Position numbers and translations under genes: made by a program. The notes below the pieces were generated by a model that made no database searches, was not told where the DNA came from, and was given only the letters and a program-made list of their open reading frames with translations. This document shows, in pieces, positions 1-5,036 of a stretch of DNA of 5,729 nt; position 1 is the first letter of the stretch, and every line of letters starts with the position of its first letter. Origin of the DNA: an uncultured Prevotella sp. (GTDB lineage Bacteria; Bacteroidota; Bacteroidia; Bacteroidales; Bacteroidaceae); assembly GCA_947304695.1 (NCBI GenBank), contig CAMZBS010000104.1:1-5729 (forward strand), in the 5' to 3' direction.

Positions 1-312
1 CCTGAGCGAGACGTAGCCCGACTTCATGGGCCGGTAGTCCTTCACGTCGGTCGAACCGTAGAGCGTTGCACCGTGTTCTAAGTGCAGCTCAACGTCAGAC
101 CGCAGCTCCAGACTGCCCGTCTTGTATTGTCCCGACGGCACCACTACGCGTCCGCCACCCGCTTTCGAACAAGCATCAATGGCCTGTTGGATGGCCTCCG
201 TGCTCAGCTTTGTGGTGTCACTTACTGCTCCGTACTGCCGGATATTATAGTCGGTAGCATGCCCTGACAGCATGCTACCGGCCCAAAACATGGTTAGAAA
301 AAGTTTTCTCAT
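1..312 (-). CDS. Glycoside hydrolase family 28-like protein (polygalacturonase-type), N-terminal part only
   Basis: This is the first 104 codons of a gene that leaves the window at its left edge. Residues 1-20 look like a secretion signal: Lys/Arg at 2-3, a hydrophobic core and a possible cleavage after GHA at 17-19. There is no lipobox Cys. The mature start DYNIRQYGAVSD (21-32), the helix AIQQAIDAC (40-48), GGGRVVVPSGQY (52-63) and the following ELRSDVELHLE form the N-terminal cap and first coil typical of GH28 pectin hydrolases with a right-handed beta-helix fold. The catalytic aspartates lie further on and cannot be checked. The family hydrolyses galacturonan or rhamnogalacturonan backbones, here probably in the periplasm or at the surface. 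The ATG overlaps the OPT stop codon (ATGA), so the two are probably co-transcribed and translationally coupled. A strong hairpin lies inside codons 11-21. Related pectate-lyase-like beta-helix families share this N-terminus, so the exact substrate is open. Confidence 0.82.
   Translation of the reverse strand, partial: MRKLFLTMFWAGSMLSGHATDYNIRQYGAVSDTTKLSTEAIQQAIDACSKAGGGRVVVPSGQYKTGSLELRSDVELHLEHGATLYGSTDVKDYRPMKSGYVSLR
252..280 (-). repeat. Perfect 11-bp inverted repeat (hairpin) in the GH28 signal-peptide codons
   Basis: The arms CGGTAGCATGC (252-262) and GCATGCTACCG (270-280) are exact reverse complements separated by 7 nt. In the leftward mRNA the hairpin covers nucleotides 33-61 of the GH28 coding sequence, codons 11-21, just past the OPT/GH28 overlap. 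No U-tract follows, so it is not an intrinsic terminator. It could affect translation, mRNA processing or polarity, or act as a protein-binding site; the role is unknown. Confidence 0.8.
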
Positions 313-2294
313 TTCGCAGTCTTCGTGGCTTTCACGAAGTATATAATTAATAAGATGTAAGCGATAAGGGCGCAAAGTTCGCTAAGTGGGTTGGCAAGCC
401 ACGACTCGCTGACGGGATTGAAGCCACCGAAACGCAACAGTGCGCTGACAACACCCATCAGGGCACCACCGGCAATGAAGCCGCTAGCAATGAGCGTGCC
501 CTTCTCGCCACGGGCATCGTTGACTGATTTGTCCTTTGAACGGGTGGTTACATACCAGTTGATGGCTCCGCCAACGAGCAGTGGGGTGTTCAGCTCCAGG
601 GGAATGAACATGCCCAGTGCAAAGGGCAGGGCAGGAATCTTGCACAGCGTGAGCACCACGGCCAGTGCGGCACCAATGGCATAGAGCAGCCACGGAGCCC
701 CCACACCGTTCATCAACGGGTCAATCACAGCAGCCATAGCGTTGGCCTGCGGGGCAGCGAGCTGTCCGCTGGCAAAACCGTAGGTCTCATTGAGTAGCAT
801 CATGACGCCACCCACCGTAGCCGCTGAGACCAGTGTGCCGAGGAACTTCCACGACTCCTGCTTTCTGGGTGTGGTTCCCAGCCAGTAGCCTATCTTCAAG
901 TCAGTGATGAACGCACCTGCCATTGACAGCGCCGTGCATACCACACCGCCCATGACCAGTGCGGCCACCATACCGCTGGTACCCTTCAGTCCCACGCCCA
1001 CCATGACGACCGAAGCCAGGATGAGCGTCATCAGTGTCATACCGCTGACGGGGTTCGACCCCACGATGGCAATGGCGTTGGCAGCCACTGTGGTAAAGAG
1101 GAAGGCGATAACGGCCACCAGTACAATGGCTACCAGCGCCTGCAGCATGTTGCCGTCCATCACACCGAACCAGAAGAACAGGAACGTAATGAGAATGGTT
1201 ACGACAGAGCCGATGGCAATGAACTTGAAGGGAAGGTCGCGTTCCGTGCGACGCATTACCATTGCGTCATCCTTGTTGCCCTTCATCTCACGTGCAGCCA
1301 ATGAAACGGCACCCTTGATGATGCCCCAGCTGCGGATGATTCCGATAATACCAGCCATAGCAATGGCACCGATGCCAATGCTCTTTCCGTAGCACTTGAA
1401 GATCTGCTCAGGCGACATGTCGCCCACAGCCAGGGTGATGGAAGGGTCCCACTGGTTCAGCACGTCGCTGCCGAACACCAGTGCCATGCCCGGCACCACC
1501 AGCCACCATACGGCCACTGATCCCAGACAGATGATGAGTGCATACTTGAAGCCGATGATATAGCCCAGTCCCAGCACGGCTGCACCGGTGTTGATCTTGA
1601 ACACCAGCTTGGCTTTCTCGGCCAGATCCTCGCCAAAGCCCACCACACGTGAAGTGAAGTTTTCGTTCCACCACCCGAAAGTGGCCACGATGAAGTCGTA
1701 GAGTCCACCCACGAGTCCGGCAATGAGCAGGGGCCGTGCCTGGTCACCTCCCTTTGCACCGCTCACCAGCACCTGTGTGGTGGCTGTGGCCTCGGGGAAC
1801 GGGTATTTGCCGTGCATGTCGCTGACGAAGTACTTGCGGAATGGGATAAGGAACAAAATGCCGATGATTCCGCCCAAGAGTGAGGCGAAGAAGATTTTCA
1901 GGAACGAAGCCGACATCTCCGGATATTTGGCCTGCAGGATATAAATGGCAGGCAGGGTGAAGATGGCACCGGCCACCACAGCACCCGAACAGGCGCCTAT
2001 CGACTGGATGATCACGTTCTCGCCCAGTGCCTTCGAACGCTTGGCTGCCGTCGAGACACCCACTGCAATGATGGCAATGGGGATGGCTGCCTCGAACACT
2101 TGGCCCACCTTCAGGCCCAGATAGGCAGCGGCGGCACTGAACAGCATAGCCATGACCACACCCCACGTGACCGACCACATGTTCACCTCAGGGTAATTGC
2201 CTTCCGGCGACATCATGGGTTCGTACTTTTCACCTTCTTTCAACTCCCGGAAAGCATTCTCGGGCAGTTGCTCTTTGATAACTGATTCTTTCAT
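309..2294 (-). CDS. OPT-family (oligopeptide transporter) membrane protein
   Basis: This is a 661-residue polytopic inner-membrane protein of the bacterial OPT family (COG1297 type), related to plant yellow-stripe transporters. Recognisable elements, numbered from the chosen start, are SVTWGVVMAMLFSAAAAYLG followed by LKVGQVFEAAIP (41-72), KYPFPEATAT (163-172), and GSNPVSGMT in a central membrane segment (412-420), resembling the family's NPG-type motif. Numerous long hydrophobic stretches fit the roughly 14-16 helices of the family, and the length is normal. I chose the ATG at 2294 (MKESVIKEQL). An in-frame ATG at 2333 lies inside the promoter, upstream of the predicted transcript start. Characterised OPT relatives import peptides, glutathione-like compounds or metal chelates with protons; the substrate here is unknown. 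The gene has its own Bacteroidetes-type promoter and overlaps the GH28 start by 4 bp. The family call is firm, the substrate is not. Confidence 0.93.
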   Translation of the reverse strand: MKESVIKEQLPENAFRELKEGEKYEPMMSPEGNYPEVNMWSVTWGVVMAMLFSAAAAYLGLKVGQVFEAAIPIAIIAVGVSTAAKRSKALGENVIIQSIGACSGAVVAGAIFTLPAIYILQAKYPEMSASFLKIFFASLLGGIIGILFLIPFRKYFVSDMHGKYPFPEATATTQVLVSGAKGGDQARPLLIAGLVGGLYDFIVATFGWWNENFTSRVVGFGEDLAEKAKLVFKINTGAAVLGLGYIIGFKYALIICLGSVAVWWLVVPGMALVFGSDVLNQWDPSITLAVGDMSPEQIFKCYGKSIGIGAIAMAGIIGIIRSWGIIKGAVSLAAREMKGNKDDAMVMRRTERDLPFKFIAIGSVVTILITFLFFWFGVMDGNMLQALVAIVLVAVIAFLFTTVAANAIAIVGSNPVSGMTLMTLILASVVMVGVGLKGTSGMVAALVMGGVVCTALSMAGAFITDLKIGYWLGTTPRKQESWKFLGTLVSAATVGGVMMLLNETYGFASGQLAAPQANAMAAVIDPLMNGVGAPWLLYAIGAALAVVLTLCKIPALPFALGMFIPLELNTPLLVGGAINWYVTTRSKDKSVNDARGEKGTLIASGFIAGGALMGVVSALLRFGGFNPVSESWLANPLSELCALIAYILLIIYFVKATKTAK

Positions 2295-2314
2295 TGGATG
2301 GTTGTCGTATGTGA

Positions 2315-2326
2315 TTTGCGTGCAAA
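2315..2326. promoter_or_regulatory. TTTGC-N2-GCAAA dyad over the OPT -7 box and start
   Basis: TTTGC (2315-2319) and GCAAA (2322-2326) are exact 5-bp reverse complements separated by GT. The dyad overlaps the -7 box and the predicted transcription start. Similar dyads sit at the same place in the other two promoters of the window. Part of the symmetry comes from the -7 TTTG itself, so an operator role is only a possibility. Confidence 0.4.
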
Positions 2327-2353
2327 AGTACAAAAAATAGTACGAATTGCAAA
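2323..2353 (-). promoter_or_regulatory. Bacteroidetes-type promoter of the OPT gene
   Basis: Reading leftward, TTTG (2353-2350) is followed by exactly 19 nt and then TACTTTTG (2330-2323), matching the Bacteroidetes primary-sigma pattern of a -33 TTTG and a -7 TAnnTTTG. Transcription should begin around 2315-2318, giving a leader of about 20-25 nt before the ATG at 2294. The -33 box lies only 5 bp beyond the stop codon of the upstream redox-protein gene. Confidence 0.8.
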
Positions 2354-2358
2354 AAAGT

Positions 2359-2829
2359 TCAGTCTGTTTTGCCTTCCAGATAGTCGCAGTAGATCTTTGC
2401 TGCCGAGATAATCTGGTTCACGCAAGGCCGTGTCTTGTAGTATTCGGCGGTGCGCTCCGAGGCCACATAGCTCAGGGGTGCCCCCTTCTTCAGTTTGAGC
2501 AGTTCGGCGCAGATGAGTGACCCGTGTTCTTCCTTGAAACGTTCGGCCAGCTGCTGCACCACCTTGTAGTTGTACGATTTTCCGGCCTGGTCACCTGGTG
2601 TCACAGATCCGCAGTCCAGTCCGGCCAATAGTGCCAGACCGTTGAAAGCACCGCACGACATGCGCATGCGGCCGATGCCTGCACCGAAGCCTGCACTCAT
2701 CTTCAGGGCCTGTTCCTCACTGTAGCCGTAGAGGTCGGCAAAGGCAGCCACTACGGCCTGCGAGCAGTTGAAGCCCTGCATGAACAGTTCTTCGGCCCGG
2801 CGGATGCGTTCTTCCTTGTTGATAGTCAT
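2359..2829 (-). CDS. C_GCAxxG_C_C family putative redox protein
   Basis: This is a 156-residue soluble protein. It carries the pattern of the C_GCAxxG_C_C family (Pfam PF09719 type): Cys22 in FNCSQAVVAAF, GFGAGIGR (47-54) followed by the CGAFNG motif (Cys59-Gly64), Cys107 in LICAEL and Cys136 in TRPCVNQI. Cys73 and Cys148 are additional. The length is usual for the family, thought to be redox-active through these conserved cysteines but without an established biochemical role. Family members are known to lie near transporter genes, as here next to an OPT gene. The ATG at 2829 was chosen because the N-terminus MTINKEERIRRAEELF matches family proteins. An open frame continues upstream to 3222, but only as a shadow of the lyase gene. 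It starts 11 bp after the lyase stop, so both belong to one operon. No clear Shine-Dalgarno sequence precedes it. The family is confident; the function is inferred. Confidence 0.9.
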   Translation of the reverse strand: MTINKEERIRRAEELFMQGFNCSQAVVAAFADLYGYSEEQALKMSAGFGAGIGRMRMSCGAFNGLALLAGLDCGSVTPGDQAGKSYNYKVVQQLAERFKEEHGSLICAELLKLKKGAPLSYVASERTAEYYKTRPCVNQIISAAKIYCDYLEGKTD

Positions 2830-2840
2830 TGCTTTGATTG

Positions 2841-4019
2841 TTAAGACATGTATTGCTTGATTACCTGTGCCATGCGGCGCAGGCCTTCCATCATCTGGCT
2901 TCTTGGGCAGGCAATGTTCAGTCGGATGAAGCCTTCGCCCTCTTCCTGTCCGTACATCGTTCCGCTGTTCACCTGCACCTTGCCTTCTTTCACCAGCCTT
3001 TCGGTCAGCTCGTCGCTCGTGAGGCCCGTGGCTCGGATGTCGACCCACACCAGGTAGGTGCCTTCCAAGGGCGTCACTGTGAGCATGGGCAGCTCTTTGG
3101 AGATGAAGTCGCAGAGTGCCAGGTAGTTTGCATAGATGTAGTTGCACAGTTGGTCGAGCCACGCTTCGCTCTCGTTGTAGGCTGCCTGCAGGGCCACGAT
3201 GCCGAAGGGATTCACATCGCACACCTCATTCTGATTGATGGCACGGTCAATCCGTTCGCGCCATTCGGGTTGCGAACAGATGATATTGGCTATCTGAAGA
3301 CCAGCAGTGTTGAACGATTTTGAGGGCGATGTGCAGACGATGGTGTTTGTCAGACCCACGTCAACGGTGCCGTAGGGCGTATAGCGCTGCCCGCCGAAGC
3401 ATAGTTCGTTATGAATCTCGTCGCTGACAACGATGACATTGTTTTCCTTACATATTTTATATACGCGCGCGAGCTCTTCGCTCTTCCATACTCTTCCCAC
3501 GGGGTTGTGGGGGTTGCACAGGATGAGCAGCTTGGCGCGAGGGTCGGCCGCTTTCCGTTCCAGGTCGTCGAAGTCCATCACATACCCGTTCTGCGTACTG
3601 CGGCAGAGCCGTAGCCTATTGGACAGAACACTACAACCATTGTTGCGTACCGAGGAGAAAAAGCAGTTGTAGACCGGCGTCTGCAGGATTACCCCGTCGC
3701 CGGGCTGGGTGAAAGCCTTCACGACGACGCTCAATGCTGGTACCACCCCTGTAGTGTATTGAATCCAGGTGCGGTCTATCTGCCATTGATGGCGTCGGAG
3801 GAACCAGCCGATGACGGCCTCATAATAGCTTTCAGGCACCAGCGAATAGCCGAACACCCCGTGCTCCACACGTCGCTGCAGGGCTTCGATGATGGCCGGT
3901 GCTGTGCGGAAGTCCATGTCGGCCACCCACATCGGGATGATGTCGTCGGCCTCGTTCTCGTCCCATTTGTAGCACCCCGACCCACGGCGTACTACGGGCT
4001 TGTCGAAATATGAGTCCAT
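2841..4019 (-). CDS. patB: MalY/PatB family PLP-dependent C-S lyase (cystathionine beta-lyase type)
   Basis: This is a 392-residue fold-type I PLP enzyme of full family length. Family marks are PMWVADMDF (29-37), YTTGVVPALS (88-97), TPVYNCFF with Tyr117, LCNPHNPVGRVW with Asn172, SDEIHNEL with Asp200 for the pyridine nitrogen, SPSKSFN with Lys234 as the expected Schiff-base lysine, and GEGFIRLNIACPR with Arg366 for the substrate carboxylate. All expected active-site residues are present. Enzymes of this group split the C-S bond of cystathionine, cysteine or S-conjugates to a thiol, pyruvate and ammonia; the group is often annotated as aminotransferase. The start at 4019 is 5 bp after the DUF3737 stop. 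AAGAGG lies 9 nt upstream and an AGGAG overlaps the preceding stop, one of few Shine-Dalgarno-like sites in the window. The symbol is given at family level; the physiological substrate is undetermined. Confidence 0.92.
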   Translation of the reverse strand: MDSYFDKPVVRRGSGCYKWDENEADDIIPMWVADMDFRTAPAIIEALQRRVEHGVFGYSLVPESYYEAVIGWFLRRHQWQIDRTWIQYTTGVVPALSVVVKAFTQPGDGVILQTPVYNCFFSSVRNNGCSVLSNRLRLCRSTQNGYVMDFDDLERKAADPRAKLLILCNPHNPVGRVWKSEELARVYKICKENNVIVVSDEIHNELCFGGQRYTPYGTVDVGLTNTIVCTSPSKSFNTAGLQIANIICSQPEWRERIDRAINQNEVCDVNPFGIVALQAAYNESEAWLDQLCNYIYANYLALCDFISKELPMLTVTPLEGTYLVWVDIRATGLTSDELTERLVKEGKVQVNSGTMYGQEEGEGFIRLNIACPRSQMMEGLRRMAQVIKQYMS

Positions 4020-4021
4020 AG

Positions 4022-4034
4022 CTCCTAACCTCTT
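4022..4034 (-). promoter_or_regulatory. Shine-Dalgarno-like site for the C-S lyase, spanning the DUF3737 stop
   Basis: Reading leftward, AAGAGG (4034-4029) lies 9 nt before the ATG at 4019. AGGAG (4026-4022) overlaps the TAG stop of the preceding gene and lies only 2 nt from the ATG, which is too close to be optimal. The arrangement suggests translational coupling between the two genes. Other starts in the window are preceded by A-rich sequence without such a motif. Confidence 0.5.
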
Positions 4035-4870
4035 ATTTCAATCACGCAGTTGTTGGGCTGTCGCACGTGTTCATCGATTGTGACAGACCCGATCGAGTCG
4101 GCCACGATGTGCCCGCTAGTGGGATTCTTGATGTTCTCGACATATCCGCGAATGTCGGCCTTCACGGTGCTGTACTCAAACATCCGGTCACAGTGGGGCG
4201 AGAAGGTGCAGTTCTCCAACAGCAGATGGTCGGCATAGCACAACAGCTGTTCGCCTGCCAGTTTACAGTTGATCAGACGCACATTCTTTGAATGCCAGGC
4301 CAGGTATTCGCCGTCGAGAAACGAGTCGCGGATGGTCACGTTCTCACATTCCCAGAACGAGTCTTTTGTCACGATGTAGGCATTGGTCAGTTCTACGTTC
4401 TTACAGTACTGAAACACGTACTTCGAGTCACTCTTGAACCCGTCAATGCGTACCCTGTCGCAGAACATAAAGGGATAGGCACCGTTGTGCAGCTCCAGGT
4501 TCCGGGCTTCAATAAACTGGCAGCGCCAGAACGCTTCGTCGGCATCGTTGATGACCACGTCCTCCAAATGAAGATGATGCATCTCGCGAAACATCTTCGG
4601 TGCATCAATGCGCGTGTTGCGCATAAACAGGAAGTCACTGTACCACAGGGCTGAGCGTGCGCCGGCACCGAACTGACAATGGTCGATGGTAAACTTATGC
4701 ACATGCCAGAAGGGGTACTTGCCCCACAGGTGGCAGTCGACGGCTTCAATGTGGGAACACTCTTTGATGGCGCTCTCACCGTCGCCGATGGTCACCTGTT
4801 CCAGTCGCAGGTCTTGTTGCCCGAATAGCGGCCGCTCGCCCTCGAAATGTTGGTTGCGAATGATATTCAT
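4025..4870 (-). CDS. DUF3737 family protein, predicted right-handed beta-helix
   Basis: This is a 281-residue protein recognised as DUF3737 by its conserved segments KECSHIEAVDC (36-46), WGKYPFWHVHKFTIDHCQFG (49-68) and ARSALWYSDFLFMRNTRIDA (71-90). From about residue 50 to 240 it consists of roughly ten short repeats of 19-21 residues, anchored near 55, 76, 95, 115, 135, 154, 173, 192, 211 and 231. Each has an aromatic or bulky residue followed five positions later by a hydrophobic-x-hydrophobic-x-Asn/Asp strand. This is the signature of a right-handed parallel beta-helix with an aromatic ladder. There is no signal peptide or membrane segment, so it is probably cytoplasmic. It is the first gene of the operon, 5 bp ahead of the C-S lyase. 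Its biochemical role is unknown. Beta-helix folds often bind or cleave carbohydrates, but no catalytic set is visible. The ATG at 4870 sits a suitable distance below a consensus promoter. Confidence 0.9.
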   Translation of the reverse strand: MNIIRNQHFEGERPLFGQQDLRLEQVTIGDGESAIKECSHIEAVDCHLWGKYPFWHVHKFTIDHCQFGAGARSALWYSDFLFMRNTRIDAPKMFREMHHLHLEDVVINDADEAFWRCQFIEARNLELHNGAYPFMFCDRVRIDGFKSDSKYVFQYCKNVELTNAYIVTKDSFWECENVTIRDSFLDGEYLAWHSKNVRLINCKLAGEQLLCYADHLLLENCTFSPHCDRMFEYSTVKADIRGYVENIKNPTSGHIVADSIGSVTIDEHVRQPNNCVIEIRG

Positions 4871-4884
4871 TTTGTAGTTTTAGT

Positions 4885-4899
4885 CTTTGCCGTGCAAAG
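4885..4899. promoter_or_regulatory. CTTTGC-N3-GCAAAG dyad over the DUF3737 -7 box and start
   Basis: CTTTGC (4885-4890) and GCAAAG (4894-4899) are exact 6-bp reverse complements around CGT. The dyad covers the downstream part of the -7 box and the expected start of transcription, as at the other two promoters. It could be an operator or a short hairpin at the 5' end of the mRNA. Confidence 0.45.
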
Positions 4900-4925
4900 G
4901 TACGAAAAAAAGAGAAAAATGCAAA
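4895..4925 (-). promoter_or_regulatory. Bacteroidetes-type promoter of the DUF3737-lyase-redox operon
   Basis: Reading leftward, TTTG (4925-4922), 19 nt, then TACCTTTG (4902-4895) give a perfect match to the -33/-7 pattern. The predicted start lies near 4888, leaving a leader of about 15-20 nt that ends in A-rich sequence before the ATG at 4870. There is no Shine-Dalgarno motif, as is usual in this phylum. Confidence 0.82.
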
Positions 4926-4986
4926 ATGAAAGCCTTGTCATTCTGTTAATGTTCTCAAATTGTTCGTTTGTTCGGCCATTTTTCAC

Positions 4987-4994
4987 TAATTTTG
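4987..4994 (+). promoter_or_regulatory. -7 box of the CoA-transferase promoter
   Basis: TAATTTTG matches the Bacteroidetes -7 element TAnnTTTG, 42 bp before the ATG at 5037. The -33 box is weak. TTCG (4963-4966) is at a 20-nt spacing, while a better TTTG (4967-4970) is only 16 nt away. The leader of about 35 nt is A-rich, which favours translation in Bacteroidetes. The imperfect -33 box may mean the promoter depends on an activator or simply tolerates variation. Confidence 0.62.
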
Positions 4995-5004
4995 CGCGCA
5001 AAAT
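4989..5004. repeat. Perfect 16-bp palindrome overlapping the CoA-transferase promoter
   Basis: ATTTTGCGCGCAAAAT is a perfect palindrome. Its left half forms most of the -7 box and its right half covers the expected transcription start of the rightward gene. This placement is what one expects for a repressor operator. The core TTTTGC-GC-GCAAAA resembles the dyads at the other two promoters. The binding factor, if any, is unknown. Confidence 0.6.
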
Positions 5005-5036
5005 ATGAATAGTAAAATTAAGTAAACAAGTAAATC

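Larger units (their letters stand above)
4871..5036. other. Divergent intergenic control region
   Basis: These 166 bp separate the leftward DUF3737 operon from the rightward CoA-transferase gene. The region holds both promoters back to back, with predicted transcription starts roughly 110 bp apart and between them an A/T-rich stretch of about 60 bp. No further gene or RNA structure is evident. Confidence 0.8.

Noticed and set aside
66..267. Short rightward open frames opposite GH28
   Set aside because: Both are antisense to the GH28 N-terminus, with no family match or initiation signal.
904..1392. Rightward open frame of 162 codons within the OPT region
   Set aside because: It is antisense to the well-matched OPT gene. 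Its Met/Thr/Ala/Pro-rich composition mirrors membrane-protein codons read backward, with no start signal or family match.
2345..2386. Possible terminator after the redox gene (GCAAAA ... TTTTGC followed by nothing U-rich)
   Set aside because: The 6-bp A/T-rich stem has a 12-nt loop and no following U-tract. The T-run belongs to the -33 element of the OPT promoter.
2830..3222. N-terminal extension of the redox-protein frame to 287 codons
   Set aside because: This stretch overlaps the C-S lyase in another frame, is Arg/His/Pro-rich and resembles no protein. The family N-terminus begins at 2829.
2838..3323. Rightward open frame of 161 codons opposite the C-S lyase
   Set aside because: It is antisense to conserved lyase motifs, with no promoter or family resemblance.
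3451..3475. A/T-rich patch followed by alternating CGCGCG inside the lyase gene
   Set aside because: It encodes the conserved ELARVYKICKEN segment in frame and lacks a TAnnTTTG box with a -33 partner, so it is not a credible promoter.
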